A stretch of 64,000 bases of DNA from Arsenophonus sp052174535. GTDB lineage: Bacteria; Pseudomonadota; Gammaproteobacteria; Enterobacterales; Enterobacteriaceae. A program made the position numbers and the translations under genes. Of this stretch, positions 9,395 to 19,607 are shown in pieces. Every line of letters starts with the position of its first letter. Position 1 is the first letter of the stretch. Below the pieces are notes generated by a model. That model was not told where the DNA came from, did not search any database, and saw nothing but the letters and a program-made list of their open reading frames with translations. The DNA lies in assembly GCA_052174535.1 (NCBI GenBank), contig JBQMRQ010000030.1:1-64000 (forward strand), given 5' to 3'.

Positions 9395-10612
9395 TGATGT
9401 TTTGGAGATGGTGCGGCATATAATGCCGATTGATTTCATGAATGATTTCAACATCAGAGAGATGATATGCCATGAAAGCCTACCCTACAGGCATTTCTGA
9501 AACTAGATATTATAGGTGTATCCCTTTCCATGAATTTATTCGTAATCGTGCTAGCTAACTTTTAGGCGGAGTACCTTTGTTAAGGGCGGAGTTCGAAGGC
9601 ATGTTGCAACAACATATTGAACAGTTGCTTTATCAGGCGCTATTATTGTTTTTCTTAGCGGTTATTTAAAACAGCGAAGCAATACAGACTGGTATTAACC
9701 ATATTAAAATTAAAGTGCCTAAGGATCGGGGTATTGATCGTAAAAGTCGACAAGGAAATATGTTCTAGAGCTCCTTACTTACTATATTACCTGAAGCGTA
9801 ATATAGCAGAGAAGAGTTGCTACTATTGCCTATATATGCGAGGCAATAAAACCCCACAACCAGTAATTTTACGAAGCAATATTGTGGGGCGCTTCTCGGT
9901 GGGGAAAAGATGGTATATTCTTGCCAATTACCATTAAGTAAACTGAAACAGCGATGAGTTGAACAGAAAAGCAATGGTTCCAGCGTGATTTAAATGATAC
10001 GTGTTACGCGTTTATATTGTGTATTTATGCAATATATCCCCTGTCAGACAAGATAATCGCCTTTCCTGCTGCTTATTATTGACCCCACTTAGCATAAATA
10101 TAAGAAAATAATTATATCGAAGATGGTTATCAAGAGGCAGAAACCATCTTAGTCTAATCTCTCAGTTGTTTGCGAGCGCGTGGCTTAACTGCATTTCTAA
10201 ATTTTGTTATAAGAGACAGTGGTGCTCTTAGTTTTTAAATGTAATGGCAATGATATTCCAGAGGACATACAGGACTATAATGCCATTAGCTAGATAAAAT
10301 AGCTAATGCAGTGGTTTCATTTTCTAAAGGTATACAACCGAAAGTTAAAAGCTGTGAGTTTGTTAGGAAATTTGGCTAACTAAAAAGAGAGCTATGATGC
10401 CGCTAATAAATCTCTTGATGTTTTTGTTGGAAAGGTTTTCAGGATATCCTGCAGCAATGAAGAACATAGAACTAGTTAAGGGGGATTTGACCTCTTAACT
10501 CTACTGGTAAAAAACGTCTAATCTAAGGATTAGAGAACAAATTCTATAAAGCATTAGAGTAGAACATAGCCTGATAACCATACACTAGATTTACTAATAA
10601 CTCATTAGACAG
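9395..10612 (+). mobile_element. IS256-family insertion sequence, degenerate
   Basis: This is a near full-length but dead element. The left end around 9395-9470 shares the pattern TTTTGGAGAT ... CAACATCAGAGAGATGATATGCCATGAAA with other copies. Broken plus-strand codons give HIEQLL (about 9615), IKVPKDR (about 9707) and APYLLYYLKRNIAEKS (9770 on), the arrangement of IS256-type transposases (VPKDR ... PPYLKR ... ELLPWLYLKG). The right end carries TAGATTTACTAATAACTC at about 10588. Numerous stops and frameshifts show that it cannot encode an active transposase. Confidence 0.75.
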
Positions 10613-11590
10613 GTTTAATTATTTATTATGTGAATGTCGTAATAATAAAATTAAACCTATTAATACGAAATTATTTGATCAAATTTATTTTTTGTTATCC
10701 TCCCTATTGAGGAGCAATGAACTTGTTCAACTAGTTTTTAGTTATTGCTTAGTCGAAACTCAATAATTTACTTGAACGTAAAAGTAGTATGATTATTAAG
10801 ATAGCTTCAACAACGATAATTGAGCAATGAATTTTTTATATTAAAAGGAGTTGAACATAAACATATAATGTAAAGCAGAATTAAAAATATGATCGGACGG
10901 AGTAGATTATACTCTACTCTACTATTATACTAATAATAGTATATCAATATTGATACAGGGGATGCACTTGTTAGAAAATAGTAAATCTATTTTTAGATAA
11001 ATTTTTATTTAAGTAATGGACTTTACTACTCTTTACTACTATATAAAATTTAAATTATTTCTGTAACCGAGATTTTATGTAAAATTAAACGTTAATTTGG
11101 GATAAAAGAAACTTAAATTTTGTTATTATTACTAGTAGTGAATAGCAAAATTAATTGCTGAAATTGCAAAGTGTTTATTAAAATTATAAGTATAGATTAA
11201 TAATCTATGGACATTTAATCATGCACCTATATCTACATCTGTGCTGAGTTAGCAGCATATTTCTCAGTATCAATTTATAATTCATAATTAAAGAAGGTAA
11301 GTTTTTGATAAATGGATTGCTATTTAAAACCAAATGTTTAGTGTGGCGCACTTATTTCCAGATTTTACTTTAGTTTGCTATTTATGAGCGGGTAATAAAT
11401 TATTTCATTGATATCAAACTAGCTATTTTATACTACACAGTAGTATAGGACAAGATATTCTATCTTAAGTTAATTAAGTAGATAAGTTAATTTTTATGCA
11501 AGATATTCTTTTCAAAGTTGGAATTATTTGCGCTGATTTTCCTAAATGTGATCATGAAATATTAATTTTCCTGGCAGTATAACTTTGGCT
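10613..11590. other. AT-rich gap, no gene recognised
   Basis: Nearly 1 kb between an IS256 relic and an IS91 relic. No homology recognised in any frame. Short unassigned readable stretches occur (for example near 11497-11580) but none is long enough or well enough initiated to call. Confidence 0.45.
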
Positions 11591-11622
11591 TTTTTACTTT
11601 TAATTATAATTAAAAGTAAAAA
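11591..11622. repeat. Perfect 15-bp inverted repeat (hairpin) with T/A tracts
   Basis: TTTTTACTTTTAATT (11591-11605) and its exact reverse complement (11608-11622) are separated by only AT. The arms begin and end in five T or A residues, so the structure could act as a two-way rho-independent terminator despite its low GC. It lies just outside the left end of an IS91 relic, in otherwise decayed DNA. Confidence 0.8.
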
Positions 11623-11649
11623 GTTTATGGTTAAAAAATTAAATTTCTC

Positions 11650-13580
11650 TTTTAAAGAGAGAGAAGATCATCGTCCTTTACTAAACAGGCGATAAGATTG
11701 GTTTACTGAAACTGCTGTAAATGAAAAATTCATTAGAGTATGTATTTTGATCTAATTTACTAATTTTTAGTAAAATTAATCCTATGGATTAGTTTAACAA
11801 GAATTATTTTTATTTTATAGATTGTTGTTGACAACAATTCTCTTACCTTCTCACCCAAGCTGAGCATCTATAAAATATCCTGTCGTCATGAAGAATATAT
11901 TTATACGTATCTATAAATGAGCAGGAATCCTTTTATTTAGAAAGGAAAACCTCGGTTTTTCCAGTTTTTTGCTAGCCGTTATCTCCAAACACCTATAACA
12001 TCTTCGATAATAATTTGCTTCGTTGAGGATTCAACAAGAAATCATAGTAATATAGAATTTTTGAAATGCCTTTTTGAAATATAGCTAATATAGTGTTCAA
12101 TCATCTCTTCTTGCGTCAGGGGAAGGATCAACATTATACTTCTTAGATGGGTTATCATTAGTAATTGATGTGCTACCTTTCTCTCAGTAATATCGTAGTT
12201 TTAGATGAATGGTTGGAAATTTAAGGTAGCGCTAGAGCTATTTCATACTATGCCACTTTTTTTTGTCTTTTTAGCGAAATGCATATTTTTTAGTAATGTT
12301 CTTACTATTCTTTTTCAGGTGTAACGCCGTTACTGCTTATTGTCGCAGATTTACCCAATACCAGAAAAACTACTTGGGATTTATCAGATTATAGTTATAA
12401 CGCAGAAGCCGGATGATAGGGCCTAATCAAATTTCTTCTACCTCTTTTTTTTAAGAAGAGGTTATTCTATACAGAATGCTTAATATCTAGACTATTATTG
12501 AATGATGAAGACATAAACATGCGAATGTTAATTGAGTTATTAACTATAATTGCATAAAGCATATTAAGATACTAATTTCGATATCCTGTTGCGTGCCCGC
12601 TGCAACATAGCGTGGAGGTAGCAGCTAAAAACAGAGATTTTAGTAGCGGTCAGTTTTTGTAAAAAAGCCAATAATGAGATCAGTATAATAATAAAAATAT
12701 TAATGTATTGTTAGTCGCAATCAGATAAAATATGAACCTGCTATAATATAGCAGCGATCGGTATATTTGACGCTGCATAAACTGCAGACTTTTGTAACTC
12801 TATAACTTTCGTAAAAAATGATTGTTGGAATATTTATAAGAGTACAATGCTAGCAGCCGGACACACCACATGGAATAAGTAGTGCAGGAAAGCATTTGTT
12901 TGACAAAACAAATTGGTCCATAAGTTAACACTTTTATAATGTTTTATAATGTTTCAAGAAAGTTATTCCAGCTTTTATTAATTGTAAAAATCAGTTTAGT
13001 TAAACAGGGATTATATGTATATATCTGGATATCTTGCCAGAGAAAATAGAAATCGTCACCCTATAAACATTGGGTTATATCTATAGGCCTAACTATCTTT
13101 GTGTTTGTCTAGGGGGAGAAAAGAAAACATGAATTATCATTTTTAGTTCCATATAAGTAGGTGCTGAATTTATCGACAAACATATTTTATTGATTCTACT
13201 TCAATTCTAGTTGAAGTTAGCATCATCCGACTTGATTTTTGGTCGCCTGTTTTTAAAACCAAGAATAATTATGACTTATAGAGTAGAGACGCATAATATT
13301 TGCGTATTGAGAAAAGAATTGGGATCGAGAGAGGTAAATGCATTATTGTATGGTCTCTTTCTGGTGTTATAAAAAATAGTCGATCTACTCTTATTCATTC
13401 TTGGGAGAGATATATCATAAAGCGCTTTGGATAAACAGGTTCTGTAATACGTGAAGTTGTGTGGTTGTTTTAATTTACCCAATTTATCCTTATAATAAGA
13501 TTTATTCAAAGTTATATCTATATAAATTTAAATTTCTAAAAAATTAATGCATCGCAAAGTATAAAGTAGTACTCAGATCA
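11650..13580 (-). mobile_element. IS91-family insertion sequence, degenerate (copy 1)
   Basis: The minus strand carries an eroded IS91-type transposase. At 12061-12119 it reads LTQEEMIEHYISYISKRHFK and near 12260-12285 MHFAKKT. These correspond to the family stretch KVHFAKKT ... SVKYLGRYLKRPP ... LTQEEMIGRYISHIP. Copies at 24425-26175 and 56695-58620 align along their whole length (about 1.9 kb). The right ends share the pattern GTATAAA.TAGTACT.A..TCATGAA. IS91 elements move by a single-strand, rolling-circle type mechanism using a tyrosine transposase. All copies are full of stops. An open frame at 13276-13509 (minus) is a short surviving piece of this element. Confidence 0.8.
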
Positions 13581-13689
13581 TGAATATCACAAAAGTAGCG
13601 CAGTTGTTGCTGCTAACACCATACTATGCTACGTTCCCATTATTTATATTTTCAAATATAAAATTTTTCTTGTAAGAAGTATTGTATTT

Positions 13690-13719
13690 TTGTATTATTC
13701 AAAGTAAATAAAATATTAT
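13690..13719 (+). promoter_or_regulatory. Possible promoter of ompF
   Basis: TTGTAT (13690-13695) and TATTAT (13714-13719) are 18 bases apart and would give a leader of about 110 bases, similar to the long leader of E. coli ompF. The IS91 relic ends about 110 bases upstream, so any distal regulatory sites of the enteric promoter would have been displaced. The DNA is AT-rich, so chance matches are common. Confidence 0.3.
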
Positions 13720-13837
13720 CCAGTGGAACACTGGACGCAGAAACAAGACGACACTAAGCTATTAGAAATAGTTCTCAATGGTTGGGAATTTATTTTAGCA
13801 GTGGCAGGTGTCTGAAATAACACCAATGAGGGTAATA

Positions 13838-14956
13838 ATGATGAAGCGCAATATATTTGCAATAGTTATCCCGGCGGCGTTGTTAGCTAGTACAGCAAAC
13901 GCAGCTGAAATCTATAACAAAAACGCCAATAAACTGGATCTATATGGTAAAGTTGGCGTTCGTCACTTATTTAGCAAAAACAGTAGCAGTAATGATTCAC
14001 GTGTAAATTTTGGTATTAAAGGTGATACTCAGATCTCTGATCAACTAACTGGTTTTGGTCGTTTTGAATTAGAACCTAAAACTAATAAAAGTGAAACTGA
14101 GAACGAAAATACAAATTATATAGCTTATACCGGCTTAAAAATTGCTGACTTTGGTTCATTGGACTATGGTCGAAACTATGGTGTTCTTTATGATGTCAGC
14201 GCATGGACTAACGTTCTGCCTCTTTATGGTGCAGACTATATATCTCAGACTGATAGCCACTTAACTGCCCGCAACCTGTTAACTTATCGTAGTACAGATT
14301 TCTTTGGTCTAGTAGATGGATTAAACTTTGCCATACAGTATCAAGGCAAAAATACAAAAAGTAACGAATCAGGTACCTCAGATTACTTAAAAAATAACGG
14401 TGATGGTTTCAGTGTAGCTGCTAACTATAATATCGGCTGGGGAGTTGCATTAGGTGCAGGTTATGCAAAATCTAATCGTAGTATGACTGATGAAAATAAA
14501 GATTTAAGCGGCGCTGGTGGTAATAGTGCTGAGGCCTGGAACGCCGGTATTAAATATGATGCTAATAACCTGTATTTAGCAGCAATGTATGGTGAAACCA
14601 GTAATATGACTAGCTTTGGCCATGGTATAGATTCTCTTACTGATCTTAGCTTAACTCGAGTCGCTAACAAAGCTGAGAACTTTGAATTGGTTGGTCAGTA
14701 TCTGTTTGATGAAATTGGTCTAAAACCATCTATTGCTTATGTGCAATCTAAAGGGAAAGATTTGCCTGATGTTATCTACGCTCAAAAACAAGATTTAGTG
14801 AAATACGTTTCTCTTGGTGCTTTCTACTATTTCAATAAAAACCTGACCGCAGTTGTTGATTATAAAATCAACCTAGTCAATAGTAATGCTTTTACAAAAA
14901 AATATGGTATTGGCAGTGATAACTTGGTTGGTTTAGGTTTAGTTTATCAATTCTAA
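13838..14956 (+). CDS. ompF: OmpF-type outer-membrane porin
   Basis: This is a general trimeric porin for passive diffusion of small solutes through the outer membrane. It has a typical signal peptide (MMKRNIFAIVIPAALLASTANA) and a mature N-terminus AEIYNKNANKLDLYGKVG. Porin strands follow (FGSLDYGRNYGVLYD, DFFGLVDGLNFAIQYQGKN, AAMYGET), ending in LVGLGLVYQF with the terminal Phe needed by BAM. I start at 13838, where MMKRN follows GAGGG by 5 bases; the next ATG at 13841 is equally possible. A GTG 30 bases upstream (13808) opens the frame further but adds residues before the signal peptide. aspC follows, as in E. coli, but asnS is not seen upstream. The long intact frame among relics suggests selection for the porin. 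Confidence 0.93.
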   Translation: MMKRNIFAIVIPAALLASTANAAEIYNKNANKLDLYGKVGVRHLFSKNSSSNDSRVNFGIKGDTQISDQLTGFGRFELEPKTNKSETENENTNYIAYTGLKIADFGSLDYGRNYGVLYDVSAWTNVLPLYGADYISQTDSHLTARNLLTYRSTDFFGLVDGLNFAIQYQGKNTKSNESGTSDYLKNNGDGFSVAANYNIGWGVALGAGYAKSNRSMTDENKDLSGAGGNSAEAWNAGIKYDANNLYLAAMYGETSNMTSFGHGIDSLTDLSLTRVANKAENFELVGQYLFDEIGLKPSIAYVQSKGKDLPDVIYAQKQDLVKYVSLGAFYYFNKNLTAVVDYKINLVNSNAFTKKYGIGSDNLVGLGLVYQF

Positions 14957-15002
14957 TTATCATTTAGCGGTAATTTAATAGAAAAAGTGAAAACGTAAAT
15001 TT

Positions 15003-15037
15003 AAAAAGCAGTGCTATAGTAGCAAGCGCTGCTTTTT
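15003..15037 (+). terminator. Rho-independent terminator after ompF
   Basis: AAAAAGCAGTGCT pairs with AGCGCTGCTTTTT across a 9-base loop, with one G-T pair, and ends in a run of five T. It lies 46 bases after the porin stop codon. Confidence 0.85.
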
Positions 15038-15209
15038 ATCAATTTATATTTAATAAATAGTAATATACTATTATCAGGTTAACAATATTAACCTGATAAT
15101 ATTATAAGTTTACTTTATTTTTATCACAGAGTGTTGAAAATCATTTTTACCGCATTATCATAGATCTCTTGGATTACTAAATTAAAAGTTAATTAGTGAA
15201 ATTATAAAT

Positions 15210-16400
15210 ATGTTGGAAAATATTATTCCGGCTCCTGCTGATCCTATTTTAGGCTTAGCAGAGAGTTTTAATACTGATCCGCGTAAACAAAAAATTAATT
15301 TAGGTATTGGTGTTTATAAGGATGAGTCAGGAGACACCCCTATTCTTATTTCCGTAAAAAAAGCAGAAAAATATCTGTTAGAAAACGAAGTGACTAAAAA
15401 TTATCTCGCTATTAGCGGAATAGCAGAATTTGCTAGCGTTACTCAAACATTATTGTTTGGCAAGAATCATCCAATTATCGCCCAAAATCGTACTCGCACT
15501 TTACAGGCACTAGGCGGAACTGGTGCCTTGCGTATTGCTAGTGAATTCATTGCTAAACAGACCTCTGCACAACGGATTTGGATTACTCAACCAACCTGGC
15601 CAAATCACAAGAATATATTTAAAGCTGCTAATCTGATAAGTTGTCATTACAATTACTATGATGCTGAAAAACATAATTTAGATTTTACTGGGATGTTAAC
15701 TAGTTTAGAAGATGCGAAGCCGGGTGATATATTATTACTACATGGTTGCTGTCATAACCCTACCGGTATCGATCCAACGCCAGAACAATGGGAAATTCTA
15801 TCTACTATGTCAGCAGAAAAAAACTTATTACCGGTTTTTGATTTTGCCTATCAAGGTTTTGCTGAAGGTTTGGAAGAAGATGCTAAAGGTTTACGTATTT
15901 TTATCAATAAAAATCCTGAAATTATCATTGCTAGTTCTTACTCAAAAAATTTTAGCTTATATAATGAACGGGTTGGCGCCTGCACGATTATTGCTAATGA
16001 TAGTGATCAAGCAGAGCAAGCATTTAGTCAAATAAAATTGATTATTAGAGCAAACTATTCTAATCCCCCTCTCCACGGTGCAGCCATTGTTACCACTATT
16101 TTATCCGATGAATTTCTAAAGAAAGAATGGAGCGAAGAGTTAACAGTAATGCGGCAGCGTATTCAACGTATGCGGCAGTTATTTGTAAATACATTACAAG
16201 AAAAAGGTGCTAAGAAAGATTTTAGTTTTATTAGCAAGCAAAACGGTATGTTCTCTTTTACTGGTCTTAATCAAGACCAAGTAACTCAGTTACGTGAAAA
16301 ACATGCTATATATGCAATTAGTTCAGGCCGAATTAATGTCGCTAGCTTAACATTACAGAATATGATTCCTTTATGCAAAGCTATTATTGATGTTTTATAA
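15210..16400 (+). CDS. aspC: Aspartate aminotransferase
   Basis: This PLP enzyme (fold type I, class Ia) interconverts aspartate/oxaloacetate and glutamate/2-oxoglutarate and can also transaminate aromatic keto acids. It has 396 residues, the same as E. coli AspC. Clear family landmarks are NLGIGVYKDESG, GGTGALRIASEF, HGCCHNPTGIDPT, FDFAYQGFAEGLEEDA, and the PLP lysine region SSYSKNFSLYNERVGA (Lys about 246). The C-terminal half, with RANYSNPPLHGAAIV and MRQRIQRMRQLFVNTLQEKGAKKDFSF, is close to E. coli. Family contacts such as the Arg of SGRINVAS are kept. It is separated from ompF by a terminator and so has its own transcript. Confidence 0.96.
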   Translation: MLENIIPAPADPILGLAESFNTDPRKQKINLGIGVYKDESGDTPILISVKKAEKYLLENEVTKNYLAISGIAEFASVTQTLLFGKNHPIIAQNRTRTLQALGGTGALRIASEFIAKQTSAQRIWITQPTWPNHKNIFKAANLISCHYNYYDAEKHNLDFTGMLTSLEDAKPGDILLLHGCCHNPTGIDPTPEQWEILSTMSAEKNLLPVFDFAYQGFAEGLEEDAKGLRIFINKNPEIIIASSYSKNFSLYNERVGACTIIANDSDQAEQAFSQIKLIIRANYSNPPLHGAAIVTTILSDEFLKKEWSEELTVMRQRIQRMRQLFVNTLQEKGAKKDFSFISKQNGMFSFTGLNQDQVTQLREKHAIYAISSGRINVASLTLQNMIPLCKAIIDVL

Positions 16401-16555
16401 AACATATTTTTAATTTAATGATTACTGATTAACCTAGGATCTTAATCAATTTTTATTATCATCAGTAGCAGGTAGAAATTATAGATATCTAATAAAATTA
16501 TTTTTGATTAAAAAGATTGAATTGATGTCAATACTCAAATTGAGTTATTGCTTAT

Positions 16556-17970
16556 TTCTGGTGTATTGTTTCGGAGATCCTAACGTATTCTGCTGATTGC
16601 ATTTGTAAATAATTACAATATATAGATAGATGATATACCATGAAAATCCGCTATGTAGATATTCGCAAAACCAGATATTATCTATGTTTCCTTTTACATG
16701 AACTTATCCGTAAAAGTGGAAGATAGCTGATAGCAGCGCTGTTGAGATAGAGCTCGAAGCTATTTCTGGAAGAGCATAAATGAACGCTGTCTTTGTCGGA
16801 TTGCGTATCTCCTAACTCCATACCCATCTCCTGTAACGGTTTTTGCCCAGAAAACTATACAGATTGGTAATTGTGGGGATGTTGAGATTACAGTGCCTAA
16901 AGTAAGAGATTGCAGCAGAAATTAGAATATACTTTAATAACTCCTCGTTAGTGCCGGCTTATCTGAACTTACAAAAATACAGAAAAGTTAATACGATATG
17001 GCTATGCTTGCAAAGAATGACCATTGTTGATTTTTATGAATATTTGGAGTTACTTATCGATAAAAAATCATAAGATCTCTCTGAGAGAGCCATTAGCAAA
17101 CTTAAAGAAGAATGATTTGAAGAATATAGGCGTTGTTGCTTACGTAATTTACACGATACACGCCTAATGTTTATTTTTGTACTGATAACATCATCGTCCT
17201 TTCAGGCAATCTGAAAGGCTGCTTTATATTCTGGTCAAATCGACATCATTGCGGAATGGATATAAGGATCTAATTGCTATTGAAGATGATTATCAACAAA
17301 CAAAAGTTAAACTAGCCAAACTTCTTAACATCCGTTAAGTGTGGTGTGGCTTAGCCGTATCTTATTAGATTCCTGCAGAAGTCGATATCCTTGATTTTAG
17401 AATGCAATTAGGAAAAGATATTACAAAACATGTAGCACCAACGCTGTTGGGTACATAAAATAACTGATATGCTACTTTCATCCCAAATGTATGCAATCAA
17501 AAGTTAAGGTGAATTGCGGAAGATTTGGATAGCATAGAGTCGTCGTGATGCCGTTAATAAAGTTTAATGTTTTGTTGATAAAATGTTTAGCGAAGTACTC
17601 TTATTCTGCAACGATGAAGAAGCTGGAAAAAAATCGATAAGAGTTACTAGATTCTATCTCTTCTGTTAGTACACTGTAGCGTTATAAGAACGAAGAATTT
17701 GATTGAGTTGGTGTTTTGGCGACGGGTGAGCTCATGAGTTTAATACAGAAACACTGTAGTTCAAAAACAACCCTTTCAATACTTTAAGAGCTGTTCCTGT
17801 CTGCTAAGAAAAGCAGAGATCGCGGACAATGAGATTTAATTAGGTGACCATGTTGGTGATAAATAGTATCCAATTTAAGGATGGAAAATAGATTTACGAA
17901 GCGTCGAGAGTGGAACATAGCATAATCGTCTCATACAATATAGCTTTGCTAATAACTATCAGTGCAAGTC
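16556..17970 (+). mobile_element. IS256-family insertion sequence, degenerate
   Basis: The most complete IS256 relic in the window. Broken plus-strand codons give LPAYLNLQK near 16955 and HQRCWVHK (17436-17459), the hallmark of this transposase group, then GELRKIWIA and the Asn-Leu-Ile-Glu remnant of TTNPIES near 17700. The right end at 17940-17970 matches other copies. Stops and frameshifts occur throughout. Confidence 0.8.
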
Positions 17971-18404
17971 ATTATCTATTATCAAATTAAAGTGCTAAGT
18001 AAATAACAGTATTATGTATAGAGCACGTATAAAATTTTTAATATACTGCCTGATGCAGAAAAATAAGGCAGTATAGTTGATTGTACTAGTTGCATTTCGA
18101 TAAGTTTTATAATTATAAACGTAGAAATGAACAATAGTAAGTATGGTTTTGTTGTTATAAAACATTTGAATTTATAAAAGGCTGTATTTTATTACAATTA
18201 GCCTTAACTTAAACAGCATGTCCAATGAAATATAAATAATATTTAATAAGTATTAAATCGTTATCTAAAAATACTATTTGCTAGCTTATTTATTTTATTT
18301 ATAAAATTAAAAATTAAATTATTGCAGTGGGTCGCAGTAATGTTAAAACCTAATCAGATATCAATAATAGTAAAAGTTTAAATTAGGCCAATAAGGGTAA
18401 GGTG
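17971..18404. other. AT-rich upstream region of serC
   Basis: No gene recognised. It presumably contains the serC-aroA promoter, but I cannot point to a convincing one. Confidence 0.4.
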
Positions 18405-19493
18405 ATGAATAAGGTATATAATTTTAGCGCTGGTCCGGCCATGTTACCAGTAGAAGTTTTACATATTGTACAACAAGAACTTTGTAATTGGAACGGTATG
18501 GGTATTTCGGTGATGGAAATAAGCCATCGTGGTGAAGCATTTATTGAGATAGTCAAGCAAGCTGAACAAAATCTTCGTGAATTATTAAAAATACCTGAAA
18601 ACTATAAAGTTCTTTTTTGTCATGGTGGTGCAAGAGGTCAATTTGCCGCTTTACCATTAAATTTATTTCAACCTGATGAAAATGTTGACTATATTATTGG
18701 CGGTTATTGGGCAAAATCTGCTGCGCAAGAGGCGGCAAAATATTGTATTGTTAATGAAATTGATATTCGGCTAGAAAAATCAGCTTATTTGAGTGTGAAA
18801 GCAATGGATCAATGGCCATTAACAACAAGTGCCAAATATCTTCATTATTGCCCGAATGAAACGATTGATGGTATTGCTATCCATACATCACCAAATTTTT
18901 CGAGTAATAAAATTGTGATTGCTGATTATTCCTCAGCGATTTTATCGAGGCCACTCGATATCAGCTGTTTTGGTGTTATTTATGCTGGTGCACAAAAAAA
19001 TATTGGGGCAGCAGGTATTGCACTGGTTATTATTCGAGAAGATTTGTTAGGTCGAGCAAAAAAGGCGACACCTTCTATTCTTGATTATACGATACTAGCT
19101 AAAAATAATTCAATGTATAATACGCCAGTAACTTTTGCTTGGTATCTTTCAGGAATGGTGTTTAAATGGTTAAAACAGCAGGGTGGGTTAGAAGAAATAG
19201 AAAGACGAAATCAAGAGAAAGCCTGTATACTGTATAATGCTATTGATAATAGTCAATTTTATATTAATCGAATCAATCCAGTTAATCGTTCGATAATGAA
19301 TATTCCATTCCAAATAGTAAAACCTAACTTAGATAATGAATTTATTAAAGCAGCAGAACAGCAAGGGCTGCTTTTTCTGAAAGGGCATAAAACGGCTGGC
19401 GGGATGCGTGCTTCAATTTATAATGCTATGCCATTGGTTGGTGTACAGAAGTTAGTTGATTTTATGATTGATTTTGAACAGAGAAATAAATAA
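18405..19493 (+). CDS. serC: Phosphoserine/phosphohydroxythreonine aminotransferase
   Basis: SerC is a PLP enzyme that makes O-phosphoserine in serine synthesis and 4-phosphohydroxythreonine in vitamin B6 synthesis. With the start at ATG 18405 it has 362 residues, the E. coli length; a GTG directly before it (18402) is less likely. AAGGG lies 8 bases upstream. It begins MNKVYNFSAGPAMLP, with SVMEISHRG, LFCHGGARGQFAALPLNL, the PLP lysine in YAGAQKNIGAAG, and NTPVTFAWYLSGMVF. serC-aroA is a conserved enteric pair in which the two share a transcript. Keeping SerC may serve PLP supply as much as serine. Confidence 0.96.
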   Translation: MNKVYNFSAGPAMLPVEVLHIVQQELCNWNGMGISVMEISHRGEAFIEIVKQAEQNLRELLKIPENYKVLFCHGGARGQFAALPLNLFQPDENVDYIIGGYWAKSAAQEAAKYCIVNEIDIRLEKSAYLSVKAMDQWPLTTSAKYLHYCPNETIDGIAIHTSPNFSSNKIVIADYSSAILSRPLDISCFGVIYAGAQKNIGAAGIALVIIREDLLGRAKKATPSILDYTILAKNNSMYNTPVTFAWYLSGMVFKWLKQQGGLEEIERRNQEKACILYNAIDNSQFYINRINPVNRSIMNIPFQIVKPNLDNEFIKAAEQQGLLFLKGHKTAGGMRASIYNAMPLVGVQKLVDFMIDFEQRNK

Positions 19494-19607
19494 ATTAAAT
19501 AATCCTTTATGGATTAGATTAGTAAAGATACGGTCTAACTTTATTATATAAATATAAATGTGATTTAACTAAGTTATCCAACTGTATTATTGGAGAATTC
19601 ATTGTTA

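Noticed and set aside
13276..13509. 77-codon minus-strand frame as an independent gene
   Set aside because: It lies inside an IS91 relic and the matching parts of the other copies are broken.
13808..13837. Upstream GTG start for the porin
   Set aside because: It adds ten residues before a normal signal peptide and has no better ribosome site than the ATG at 13838.
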